Origin: Marispirochaeta sp964554875 | GTDB lineage: Bacteria; Spirochaetota; Spirochaetia; JC444; Marispirochaetaceae | Assembly (NCBI GenBank): GCA_964554875.1 | Contig: CAZKQJ010000020.1 | Span: forward strand, 13,457 to 77,456 | DNA length: 64,000 nucleotides | Reading direction: 5' to 3' | Shown here: piece by piece, positions 52,963 through 61,305 of the stretch | How positions within the stretch are numbered: position 1 is the stretch's first letter | Layout of the letters: the number at the start of each line of letters is the position of its first letter | Position numbers and translations under genes: made by a program | Notes under the pieces: generated by a model | Told to the model about the DNA's origin: nothing | Seen by the model: only the letters and a program-made list of their open reading frames with translations | Database searches by the model: none

Positions 52963-53160
52963 ATGAACGAAAGGGATCGACAGGAGCGGCGGCTCCGCAG
53001 AATTGAGGGCTTCCTCTACCGGATCAGCGTCTTCCGCCACAATAAGTCCGTGCCAGAGACAAGGCAGGAGGATTCATTCCTTATCGGAAAGCACACAGCC
53101 CGGCGGATGCATTTTGAGTCGGAGGATCTGAAAAGATACACAAAAATCCACCGTAACTAG
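52963..53160 (+). CDS. Small basic protein, probably from a near-leaderless mRNA
   Basis: 65 residues, strongly charged (MNERDRQERRLRRIEGFLYR...), no recognised family. TTGCAT (52923-52928) and TATAAT (52946-52951) are 17 bp apart, which would start transcription about 5 nt before the ATG; there is no ribosome-binding site. The good promoter is the main evidence that it is a gene. It is convergent with the CobW-like gene, with stop codons 3 bp apart. Confidence 0.5.
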   Translation: MNERDRQERRLRRIEGFLYRISVFRHNKSVPETRQEDSFLIGKHTARRMHFESEDLKRYTKIHRN

Positions 53161-53163
53161 GTA

Positions 53164-54105
53164 TCAGCGTATTTGAGCTTCTGTCTTTACCTGATCCTTC
53201 CAGAGAGAAACAAAATTGTCGGCTTCAACTCCGTCCCCTGGAACGATTATTACGAGCCCCCGGACCGGAGCCTCATCCTTTATATACTCATAAAAGGGGT
53301 TCTCGCCTACGCAGTCGACCAGGTAATGCCCTCCTTCCTGTGCCGGGATCGCGCCCTTGATGCGAAACGACCTGGGGGCCGCCTGCCTGAGAAAGCCTTC
53401 CAGCGACTTTCGTGAAACAGCTTGAGAAGAATGAAGATAATAGCTTTTGGGCCGGCCGGAACTGCCCCAGCCCATATAGTCCTGGTCGGGTTCAGGGATT
53501 TCAGATCCTGCCGACACGGCCTGTTCGATATCCGCCAGGCTGATCTTTCCGCCGGCCGCGGGAAGTACCGGAATATCCGGACTCAGCTCCCGCAGCAGGG
53601 ATTCTGTGAAAGCGATCTGCTCCGAGGTCATCAGGTCGGTCTTGTTCAGGACAAGCACGGAGGCATACGCCACCTGCTCCCGGACCGCTTGAACGGTCCG
53701 GCTGAGAATCGGGTAGCGGGGTCCGTCGACAATGCTTATGAGGCCTGCCAGTTCAATTCTGCCGGCGCTGGTTTTCCTGATTCCTTCAACCATGTCCCTG
53801 AGAGTGGAAGGCTTCGAAAGACCTGAGCACTCGGCAAGGATGAGATCCGGCCCTTTTTCTGCAAGCTGGATCAGGCTGGATGCCAGGGGAGCCGCCAGAC
53901 AGGCGCAGAAGATCTGGCCGTTGTTCAGCTCGAAGACCTCCCCCGGGGCGTCCTGTACCCTGGAGGCATCTATACCTACGGAGCCGAACTCGTTGATAAT
54001 AAGCCCCGCCCGACGGCCGTCAAGGCTTTCCAGCAGACTGTTCAGAACGGTAGTCTTGCCCGCACCGAGAAACCCGGCAATAAAGTAGAGGGGGACGGGT
54101 TTCAT
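53164..54105 (-). CDS. CobW/COG0523-type GTPase of the corrinoid methyltransfer cluster
   Basis: 313 residues. GTPase motifs: Walker A GFLGAGKTT at 11-19, Walker B-like ILAECSGLSKP, NKTD. The usual metal-binding CxCC is reduced to FCACL. A C-terminal CobW_C-like domain is present. COG0523 proteins deliver metals or support metalloenzymes; those beside corrinoid proteins may assist cofactor insertion or activation, which is inference. It lies 2 bp after the MtaA/UroD fusion gene and is evidently co-translated. Confidence 0.8.
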   Translation of the reverse strand: MKPVPLYFIAGFLGAGKTTVLNSLLESLDGRRAGLIINEFGSVGIDASRVQDAPGEVFELNNGQIFCACLAAPLASSLIQLAEKGPDLILAECSGLSKPSTLRDMVEGIRKTSAGRIELAGLISIVDGPRYPILSRTVQAVREQVAYASVLVLNKTDLMTSEQIAFTESLLRELSPDIPVLPAAGGKISLADIEQAVSAGSEIPEPDQDYMGWGSSGRPKSYYLHSSQAVSRKSLEGFLRQAAPRSFRIKGAIPAQEGGHYLVDCVGENPFYEYIKDEAPVRGLVIIVPGDGVEADNFVSLWKDQVKTEAQIR

Positions 54106-54107
54106 TG

Positions 54108-55454
54108 TTACAGCAGGCCCTCTATTTCCCGGAAGAGCTCATCCCGGCTGGGGATTATTGAGGAGTACTTGAGCTCGCCGTTGATATAGATACTGGGAAG
54201 CTGCCTGACGCCCATGGCACCGCAGCGGGCGATATTCTCAGGAACGGTATACTTGTATTCCACCACATCGATTCTGTCCCCGTAATGTTCCTTCGCATCC
54301 AGTGCGGAGGCCATCATGTAGGTACAGGCGGCACAGGTGGCGGAATCCAGGGTAAATACCTCGATAAGGGGCCTTTCCAGATTCGGATAATCCGGCAGCT
54401 CTCCCCCGAATACCAGGTCCTCCTTGGTGTAGTTGGCAACCATGGTTCGGATGGCCTCCGTATTATGGACAGCCTGTTCAGCGGCAATGGTGTTCTCGAT
54501 AGGGGTTGCATAGGGCATATCGCAGCCTGGGGAAATTATCAGGTTATCGTGGGAGACGGAGTCCATCAGGTCGATAACGGTTTTCATGTTATCCTGCTGA
54601 TTGCCGAAGAGCATGACCGAAGTAAGCGGAATGTTGCCGGCAAGAACGAGATTGTACCTGTCTGTGATCTCTTTGGCCCTAGCAAGGTTTACATTCTCGT
54701 CCACGGAGATATTGTCCGGCTTTGTACGGCACATGGGTTCGATATTGTTCGTGGCGTTTCCGCAGACAAAGAACGACGAAAAGGCCCCCCGTTCACGGAT
54801 GTAGTCGAAAAGCTCGGTAAAGGGTTTTTCCATGAACTCGGCAAAATGGTCCGGAGAGATCTGCGAGATGAGGGGATCCACCGCGGCGATAACGTCCATT
54901 CCGGCATCGATAAAATACCCCGCCAGGGCCTTGGCTACCCTGTTGGTATACTCCAGCAACCGGTGGACATGCTCTGGATTCATGATCATATCCATGAAGA
55001 TATTGGTCCCCCGCAGGTGTGACGCCAGGGTAAAGGGTCCGCAGAGAAGGCCGTAGAGAGCGGTGGTCTCCCCCACCCGCTGCTTCATTTGCTTCATGGT
55101 CTCAAGTTCAAGGGCCAGTCGGCCATCCGTGGGAGCGGGTATGGTATCGGGAATCTCGTCGGTATCCGCAAGAGGATGGGTCTTGACCGTTGGAGGCGAG
55201 TCTTCAGCCCAGACCAGTTCACAACCCAGTATCTCAGCCTCAATCTGCAGATCGAACATTACCGGCTGCCCGTCGGGTTTATAGATTTTATTGACCTCCA
55301 GCAGGGATTCAAGAAGTTTTGTCCCCTCCGTGGAGACCTCCCGTGCAGTATAGCCCTTCAGTTTTCCGGCATGGACACCGGCGAAAGGAACCCATGGGAC
55401 GGTATCCGGGTAGTTATTCTTCATGACCGCGTAGATACGCTCTTTACCTGTCAT
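54108..55454 (-). CDS. UroD/MtaA-type methyltransferase fused to a thioredoxin-like domain
   Basis: 448 residues. Residues 1-350 match the MtaA/MtbA (uroporphyrinogen decarboxylase superfamily) fold: LLCGPFTLASHLRGTN, DPLISQISPDHFAEF, VLAGNIPLTSVMLFG and SPGCDMPYATP (Cys311). The zinc motif HxC of MtaA is FVC here (Phe229, Cys231), so one ligand is missing. Residues 365-448 form a thioredoxin/glutaredoxin-like domain with CAAC (374-377) and a probable cis-proline (QLPSIYING). The fusion suggests redox control or repair of the cobalt or zinc centre. It probably moves a methyl group to or from the corrinoid protein. Confidence 0.82.
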   Translation of the reverse strand: MTGKERIYAVMKNNYPDTVPWVPFAGVHAGKLKGYTAREVSTEGTKLLESLLEVNKIYKPDGQPVMFDLQIEAEILGCELVWAEDSPPTVKTHPLADTDEIPDTIPAPTDGRLALELETMKQMKQRVGETTALYGLLCGPFTLASHLRGTNIFMDMIMNPEHVHRLLEYTNRVAKALAGYFIDAGMDVIAAVDPLISQISPDHFAEFMEKPFTELFDYIRERGAFSSFFVCGNATNNIEPMCRTKPDNISVDENVNLARAKEITDRYNLVLAGNIPLTSVMLFGNQQDNMKTVIDLMDSVSHDNLIISPGCDMPYATPIENTIAAEQAVHNTEAIRTMVANYTKEDLVFGGELPDYPNLERPLIEVFTLDSATCAACTYMMASALDAKEHYGDRIDVVEYKYTVPENIARCGAMGVRQLPSIYINGELKYSSIIPSRDELFREIEGLL

Positions 55455-55585
55455 TGATCCTCCAATTCTTATCGCTTCGCTAAGCTTCTCTCCAGTGTAT
55501 TCCCATCCTACCGGAGGGGAGCCGGCTTCTCTTGTAGTTTTTTCCGATCCTTGGAATTTTCAGCCTCGGTTCAACCTGACCCCAT

Positions 55586-55612
55586 AAAAAAAGCCCGATC
55601 CTGGGACCGGGC
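55586..55612 (-). terminator. Terminator after the corrinoid protein gene
   Basis: On the minus strand GCCCGGTCC and GGATCGGGC form a 9-bp stem with one G-U pair around CA, followed by seven T. The corrinoid gene is thus largely separated from the methyltransferase gene behind it. Confidence 0.85.
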
Positions 55613-55635
55613 AAAAAATTGTTCACAGTTAAGCT

Positions 55636-56271
55636 TTATCTGGCGCAGGCGGCAACGGCAGCTTCGGCAGCGGAGGTTGCATCGGCGGAGTAGATATCCG
55701 CGCCTATGGACTCACAGAAATTCTGGGTAACCGGGGCCCCCCCAACCATTATGGTAATTGAATTCCGCATTCCAGCCTCTTTAACCGCTTTTACTACATT
55801 CTCCATTTCAGTCATGGTTGTAGTCAGAAGCGCGGAGCAGGCTATTATCTGGGCCCCCTCCTCCTTTGCGACGCTTACGAACTTTTCGGTCGCCACATCA
55901 GCCCCCAGGTCTACAACCTCGAGGCCTTTGCCCTCCATCATTATTTTGACCAGGTTTTTTCCGATATCGTGAAGGTCGCCTTTTACCGTTCCCAGTACAA
56001 CCTTGCCCTTCCGGTCCCCCGGCCCGGCGATCATATGGGGTTTAAGGACCTCGATACCGGCGTTCATTGCCCGGGCGGCTATAAGAACCTCAGGGACGTA
56101 TACCTCATTCTTTTTAAAACGCTCACCGACGATGCCCATTCCCAGCATCAGGCCTTCATTCAGTATCTCCCTGGCACTGGAACCTTCATCCAGCGCTTTC
56201 TGGCAGAGATCCGCAACATCTTTGGCCTTTCCCTTCTGCAGCATTTCAGAGATTTCATTCCAGTCAGCCAT
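55636..56271 (-). CDS. Corrinoid (methyl-carrier) protein, MtbC/MtaC type
   Basis: 211 residues. A helical cap (MLQKGKAKDVADLCQKALDEG..., GERFKKNEVYVPEVLIAARAMNAG) precedes the B12-binding domain with GTVKGDLHDIGKNLV (DxHxxG, cobalt-ligating histidine), SALLTTTM and VMVGGAPVT. It carries a methyl group between a substrate methyltransferase and the MtaA-like protein. The ATG chosen follows AAAGGAG and starts MADWNEIS; an in-frame ATG 12 codons earlier has no ribosome-binding site. Confidence 0.92.
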   Translation of the reverse strand: MADWNEISEMLQKGKAKDVADLCQKALDEGSSAREILNEGLMLGMGIVGERFKKNEVYVPEVLIAARAMNAGIEVLKPHMIAGPGDRKGKVVLGTVKGDLHDIGKNLVKIMMEGKGLEVVDLGADVATEKFVSVAKEEGAQIIACSALLTTTMTEMENVVKAVKEAGMRNSITIMVGGAPVTQNFCESIGADIYSADATSAAEAAVAACAR

Positions 56272-56411
56272 TCCGTTCTCCTTTCGTATGTGTACGATAT
56301 TATCCAATGCCTTTGCACCTTCGTATTGAAAAAAATGGATTCTTTTTGAATTTTCTTTTGACTCTTTCTAGTATTTTACCAAAAAAATCGGAATTATACC
56401 TTACAAATATT

Positions 56412-57692
56412 CTAATGTATCTCCTGGGTTTCTCCCGCAACTCTGCCCCGGGACTCCCGGTACCTGCCGGGGGTTACTCCGGCGATCTTTTTGAACACCT
56501 TGGAAAAATAGGATTGGTCCTCGTATCCGACCATGGCGGCAACATCAACCAGGGCTATGCTGGTGTTGCGGAGAATGTCCCTGGCCTTGTCTATTCTGTA
56601 CCGGTTAAGATAATTGTTGAAACTCACCTTGAGTTCATCCTTGAAAACCTTGGAGAAGTAGGCGGGAGACAGATAGACCTCCCTGGCAACGGCATCCAGG
56701 GTTATCTTTTCAGCGAAGTTCTGATGCACATACTGGACCGCCCGGTAAATGGCGTCGGCATGCTTGACCTCCCGCAGATCAAAGACGAAATCGGTAAAAC
56801 GCAGCATGATCCGGGAAAGCCAGGCCGCCAGATCATCGACAGAGCTGAAGTTGTGGATCTGCCGCAGATATTTGAGGTTGAGACCGAAAACCTGTTCCAC
56901 CTCTGCTCCCCCTTCGACTGCAGCCCGGGACAAGAGTACCACCAGCTCCAGAACCCGGGACTTGACCACCTCAAAATTCCTCCCGGCGGAGAAGAAGACA
57001 CTTCCAAGAATCTCGTTCAATAGACGCTGGGAACCTTTTTTGTCTCCCTGGGCAATCAACCGGAGGAGTTCCCGCTCCTTGTCGAAGGGGTAGCTGTGGG
57101 ACTCCTCATCTTCCATGTCCTTGATGTACTGAATGTACTCGCTGATCTTCGACTGCTGTTCCAGAGCCTCGGTGGATACGAGAAAGCGGGAGTCTCCCTG
57201 AAAAGAGAGATGTTCCGCGGATACGGCCAGAAGCTCACTCAGGGCGGTTACCCTGTCCGGAGAGACCTGCTTGACCATTCTGAGCTCCGCCAGGATCGAA
57301 TCGAGCCCCTGGGTGATCCCGTATTTTCGGGTCAGCTCATCCAGGACCTCTTCCGGCTCAATCATCAGTACCGGACCCCCGACAAGAACCCCTTGCATGA
57401 TTCCATCAATTATAATCGGCGAGGCCCAATGGACCAGGGAGACTGGACAGAAATAGATGTATTTTCCTCCGAAGCGTTCAGCCTGGTACCCGCCCCAGAG
57501 ATGCACCTGTCGGCAGTTGAGGCGTTCCTCGAGAAGTGGCTGCAGGGCAGAACAGAACCTGCAGATGTCTCCGGGGTACAAGGTATCCCCGGTATTGTCT
57601 ATTACCGAGCAGCCGCAGCCCGTCGCCTTGGCGTAAACCTCGGCGAGACGCCTGGCCTGTTCTCTGTTCAGTTCGTTTATGCCGGAATTCAT
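56412..57692 (-). CDS. AraC-family regulator with PocR sensor
   Basis: 426 residues. Residues 10-165 form a PocR domain with the cysteine set CGCSV, CRFC, NCRQVH and YFCPVSLVHWASPI, thought to bind small hydrocarbon or metal-linked ligands. The C-terminus is a double AraC helix-turn-helix (ITLDAVAREVYLSPAYFSKVFKDELKVSFNNYLNRYRIDKA... VGYEDQSYFSKVFKKIAGVTPGRYR). PocR-AraC proteins often govern corrinoid-dependent pathways, so it likely controls this methyltransfer cluster. Confidence 0.88.
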   Translation of the reverse strand: MNSGINELNREQARRLAEVYAKATGCGCSVIDNTGDTLYPGDICRFCSALQPLLEERLNCRQVHLWGGYQAERFGGKYIYFCPVSLVHWASPIIIDGIMQGVLVGGPVLMIEPEEVLDELTRKYGITQGLDSILAELRMVKQVSPDRVTALSELLAVSAEHLSFQGDSRFLVSTEALEQQSKISEYIQYIKDMEDEESHSYPFDKERELLRLIAQGDKKGSQRLLNEILGSVFFSAGRNFEVVKSRVLELVVLLSRAAVEGGAEVEQVFGLNLKYLRQIHNFSSVDDLAAWLSRIMLRFTDFVFDLREVKHADAIYRAVQYVHQNFAEKITLDAVAREVYLSPAYFSKVFKDELKVSFNNYLNRYRIDKARDILRNTSIALVDVAAMVGYEDQSYFSKVFKKIAGVTPGRYRESRGRVAGETQEIH

Positions 57693-57717
57693 GATCAGGG
57701 ATTACTATAGCAAGTTT

Positions 57718-59559
57718 TCAGCTCCGGGAAAAGAACATCTGCTCCACGTACTTCTCCTGAAAACTCATACTCGCCGAAAGCTCCACATAATCCACCTGGG
57801 CCGCGAGTTCCTGGGCATGGGAAAAATCCCGGGACGACAGGAGCACCCGTACTGCCCCCGCACCCGCGGTATTACCCGCCGGAACAATTTGCGCTATCAA
57901 AGCCCCGGGAAGAAGCCCTATTGCCACAGCGCTTTTTACATCGATAAAACTGCCGAAGCCGCCGGCCAGGTACACCCGGTGGATTTCTTCGACGCCGGTA
58001 CCGTACTCCGCGAGAAGAACCTCGATACCCGCGGCCACGGCGGCCTTTGCCAGCTGGACCTCCCGCACATCCTTCGGGGTAAAGAGCAGGTCGTGCCCGT
58101 CCCGATGGAAGGCGATAAAGAAGCCCTCATCCCTGACGCGGCTCCGCAGTTCCTCCGGAACATCCCCTGGCAGCTCATCCGGCGGCAACAGCCTGCCCGT
58201 CTCGTCCACAAGGCCTGTCTGTACCAGGAGGGCCATCAGGTCGATAATACCGGAACCACAAATCCCCAAGGGAGCCTCCTCCGCGATGGTGGTCAGCTTC
58301 AGTTCCTCCTCCTGGGAGAGGAACACCCTGTTGATCGCCCCTGGGATTCCCCCCAGTCCGCAGGAGATAGTGGCCCCTTCAAAGGCTGGTCCCGCGGCGG
58401 TGGAACAGGCGACAGTCCTTCTCCGATCTCCAAGAACGATTTCTCCGTTGGTACCGATATCTATGAGCATGGCAGGTCTGTCCTGTTCCCGAATTCCCGT
58501 GGCCAGCATGCCTGCCAGGATATCCGCCCCGATAAAACCGGAAATTGAAGGCAGCAGGATCAGAGGGATCGTGACCGGCAGCCTGGGCAGAAGAAGAGCA
58601 CTGGACTCGATCCTCATCTCTGTAAAGGCCGGAATAAAGGGAGCTACTGCGATGTTACGGGGATCTATCCCGGCGAAAAGGTGCATCATTACCGTATTAC
58701 CCGCAATGGATACCCCCCGAAGATCTTCCCAGAGGATGTCCGCCTCCTCCACCAGCCGGTAGATCATACGGGAAAGCTGGTTGGCAATCGCCCCCTGCAG
58801 GGGCTCGGGACCAGAATCTATTGCGGCCTGCACCCTGGAGATTACATCTCCTCCCCAGGACTTCTGCAGATTCAGTCCAGAAACGATCCCCTCGACTTTT
58901 CCGGACCCCAGATCTACCAGATAGGCCACCACCGTGGTGGTTCCGATATCCACCGCAACCCCGTAACCGGACCCGGCCTTCCCGGGAAGCACAGCCCAGG
59001 GAAGGCCGTCAAGGATGAAGATAGTCAGGCTTCTGCTCGTATCGCCCTCCAGCCCGGGAAGCCGGCTGAGCAGATGAAGGGGCAGCCTCCCAGACTGGAA
59101 CTGTTCAGAACCCTTCAGGGCGCGGGTCAGAGCTTCGGAAATCCGGGTCGCATCGCTGCGCTGGTCCTCGAGGGATGGTACAGGATAATCAATACTTACG
59201 GACTGGAAAGGAGGATCCACCGGTCCTTCATAAACGGCGTGATCGCTGACAATGGACGCCCCGTAAGAGCTGAAAAGAGGAGTAACAAGGCAGTCTCCCC
59301 GGAGCGTGACCATACAGGCCAGGCGTTCACCCTTTTCCAGAGCCATGGGAGACAAAAAGCGCTGTTCATGTGCCTCCGGGGCCGACACATCGCCGTCCAC
59401 AAGAACCTTGCATTTGCCGCAGGTGCCCATACCACCACAGGGAGCGTCAAAATCAAAATCATCAAAACCCTGCAGAGCTTCAAGCAGGTTTGTTCCTCTG
59501 GGGACCCTTCGGACCTCTTCGATCCCCTCCCGGAGCATGGTAAGCTGTACTGTATTCAT
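57718..59559 (-). CDS. Reductive activator of corrinoid proteins (RACE type)
   Basis: 613 residues. An N-terminal 2Fe-2S domain (CGGMGTCGKCKVLVDG, then RLACM) is followed by an ASKHA ATPase-like part (GVAVDIGTTTVVAYLVDL, MLIDIGTNGEIVLGD, TAAGPAFEGATISCG, GVEEIHRVYLAGGFGSF). RACE proteins use ATP to drive reduction of Co(II) back to active Co(I) in corrinoid proteins. It lies 25 bp ahead of the regulator gene, in the same direction as the corrinoid gene. Confidence 0.92.
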   Translation of the reverse strand: MNTVQLTMLREGIEEVRRVPRGTNLLEALQGFDDFDFDAPCGGMGTCGKCKVLVDGDVSAPEAHEQRFLSPMALEKGERLACMVTLRGDCLVTPLFSSYGASIVSDHAVYEGPVDPPFQSVSIDYPVPSLEDQRSDATRISEALTRALKGSEQFQSGRLPLHLLSRLPGLEGDTSRSLTIFILDGLPWAVLPGKAGSGYGVAVDIGTTTVVAYLVDLGSGKVEGIVSGLNLQKSWGGDVISRVQAAIDSGPEPLQGAIANQLSRMIYRLVEEADILWEDLRGVSIAGNTVMMHLFAGIDPRNIAVAPFIPAFTEMRIESSALLLPRLPVTIPLILLPSISGFIGADILAGMLATGIREQDRPAMLIDIGTNGEIVLGDRRRTVACSTAAGPAFEGATISCGLGGIPGAINRVFLSQEEELKLTTIAEEAPLGICGSGIIDLMALLVQTGLVDETGRLLPPDELPGDVPEELRSRVRDEGFFIAFHRDGHDLLFTPKDVREVQLAKAAVAAGIEVLLAEYGTGVEEIHRVYLAGGFGSFIDVKSAVAIGLLPGALIAQIVPAGNTAGAGAVRVLLSSRDFSHAQELAAQVDYVELSASMSFQEKYVEQMFFSRS

Positions 59560-59640
59560 TAGTGAAACAGATTATCATTTGTCAGACCCATTTGCTTGTA
59601 CTTTTTTTTGAAAGCTGTAAAAAAGGTGCAGAGATGCGGC

Positions 59641-59669
59641 TTGACAGGCCCCCGGCGATTGCCTAGGGT
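59641..59669 (+). promoter_or_regulatory. Possible promoter of the TauE-type permease gene
   Basis: TTGACA at 59641-59646 and a weak TAGGGT at 59664-59669 are 17 bp apart, about 38 nt before the chosen start. Confidence 0.4.
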
Positions 59670-59706
59670 TCAGAGATACTTTTCACCAAAAAGGCGGATG
59701 GACCCG

Positions 59707-60465
59707 ATGCTTGAATTCCTGCAATCTTTTAATCTTGACTTCTGGCAGTGGCTGCTGGCGATCATTGCAGTTGCCGGTATCGGCGCAAACAAGACAGGTA
59801 TTGTGGGTATTAATCTGCTCTCTGTTGCGATTCTTGCAGCAATTTTCGGAGGGAAAGCGTCAACCGGAGTCCTTATGCCCTTTCTCATCATGGCTGATAT
59901 TTTCGCCATCAGCCATTTCCGCAAATCCGTCCGCTGGAATCACCTCTTTACCATTCTTTTCTGGGCTCTGCTTGGTGTAGCTGTGGCCCTGTATGTGGGA
60001 GAAATAATTGCGGATGAATATTTCAGAATAATACTGGCCGCTGTTGTATTCTCCCTGCTGATAATGACAGTCCTCAGTGAACTAAGCGGCAAACATTTTC
60101 ATCCGAAAAAACACTGGTATATAACAATCATTATCGGCCTTATCGGCGGTTTCACCTCGATGATAGGCAATGCCGCCGGACCTATTTTTACCCTCTATTT
60201 TGTATCGTTGCGGCACACAAAAAATGAATACATCGCCACCAGAGCCTGGTTCTTCTTTATTATCAATCTGATAAAGGTTCCCCTTCACCTTTTTATATGG
60301 GAGACGATAAGCCCCAGAACTCTCGGTTTCAATCTTGTTCTCGCTCCTGCAATTGCCCTGGGAGCAGTAGCGGGTATACTGATTGTCCGTAAAATACCGG
60401 AACGGGGTTACAAAGCCTTCATTCTCACAGCTACCCTTATCTCCGCAATCATGCTGCTGTTCTAA
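59707..60465 (+). CDS. TauE/SafE-family permease
   Basis: 252 residues, about seven or eight hydrophobic segments, with the family's paired motifs GIGANKTGIVGINLLSVAILA and GFTSMIGNAAGPIFTLYFVSL. The family moves anions such as sulphite, sulphonates or organic acids across the inner membrane; the substrate is unknown. AAGGCGG lies 9 nt before the ATG at 59707; an ATG three codons earlier overlaps that site. It is divergent from the corrinoid cluster and may be unrelated to it. Confidence 0.85.
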   Translation: MLEFLQSFNLDFWQWLLAIIAVAGIGANKTGIVGINLLSVAILAAIFGGKASTGVLMPFLIMADIFAISHFRKSVRWNHLFTILFWALLGVAVALYVGEIIADEYFRIILAAVVFSLLIMTVLSELSGKHFHPKKHWYITIIIGLIGGFTSMIGNAAGPIFTLYFVSLRHTKNEYIATRAWFFFIINLIKVPLHLFIWETISPRTLGFNLVLAPAIALGAVAGILIVRKIPERGYKAFILTATLISAIMLLF

Positions 60466-60477
60466 AACCTCCCGGAG

Positions 60478-61305
60478 CTACATCATCTTCATGTTCCCCT
60501 TGTGGAAGGCAAGGTCCAGGACCATGACCATAGCACCCTGCTTCTTTTCCATGTCTCCTGTGATCTCCTCGATTCCTTCAAGAACTTCGTTTATTTTATC
60601 CTCCGGAACCAGAGCCATGATGGTGCGGCTCCTGTTTCTGTCCGCCTTCATGAACCCTATAAAATCGGCGAATAGGGGTATATTGGAGATAAACTGTCCC
60701 ATTCCGAAGGACTCTATAATCGTCGCCCCTTCTATGCCCTCCTCAATAAAGAACTCCAGTACATTGTAGAAGAAGTCCTCCAGGTAGAGATTAAGAATCA
60801 GGAGTTTCATCTTCTGTGTCTTTCCGCTCTTTTCCGCCGCGGCCGCCCGGCTGTGCCGGATAAAGGCTTCGTACATGGCCGTCTCCGTGGGGGCCTTCAG
60901 TATCTCGTTTCGGATCGACTGAATACCGGCGATGCGTGAAATCGCCGCAAGAATCTGCAGGTGCTCATTCACCGCCGTGGAAGGCCCGAGAATAACAAAA
61001 ATAAGCTTTACCCTCTTTTTGTCCAGGGCATCGAACTCCACCCCTTTAGGTGCCACGGTAAAAAAGACCAGGAACTCGTCCATCTCATCTATTCGTGCAT
61101 GGGGAATGGCGATCTCCCCGCCGAAGGCCGTGGATCCCTGCTCCTCCCTCTTCCGCAGGGCTTCATAGATATCCTTCTGCGTCAGGTTTTTCAGCTTCTC
61201 GCTCTTATGCGCCAGCTCAGCAAGCCTGAGAAGAACCTCATCCTTGGTTTTTCCTTTCAGTCCGAGCTTGCAGCATTTTTTCTCCGTCAGTTGGTACAGT
61301 TCCAT
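60478..61305 (-). CDS. EIIA-Ntr-like domain fused to a PII-like domain
   Basis: 275 residues. The first about 155 form a PTS EIIA (mannitol/Ntr) domain with the phosphorylatable histidine in GGEIAIPHARI. After a linker, a second domain (MKLLILNLYLEDFFYNVLEFFIEEGIEGATIIESFGMGQF) has the ferredoxin-like pattern of PII-type proteins. Its start overlaps the antiporter stop (TGATG), so it is translationally coupled and probably gates that transporter in response to phosphorylation or a nucleotide; this is inference. Confidence 0.8.
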   Translation of the reverse strand: MELYQLTEKKCCKLGLKGKTKDEVLLRLAELAHKSEKLKNLTQKDIYEALRKREEQGSTAFGGEIAIPHARIDEMDEFLVFFTVAPKGVEFDALDKKRVKLIFVILGPSTAVNEHLQILAAISRIAGIQSIRNEILKAPTETAMYEAFIRHSRAAAAEKSGKTQKMKLLILNLYLEDFFYNVLEFFIEEGIEGATIIESFGMGQFISNIPLFADFIGFMKADRNRSRTIMALVPEDKINEVLEGIEEITGDMEKKQGAMVMVLDLAFHKGNMKMM

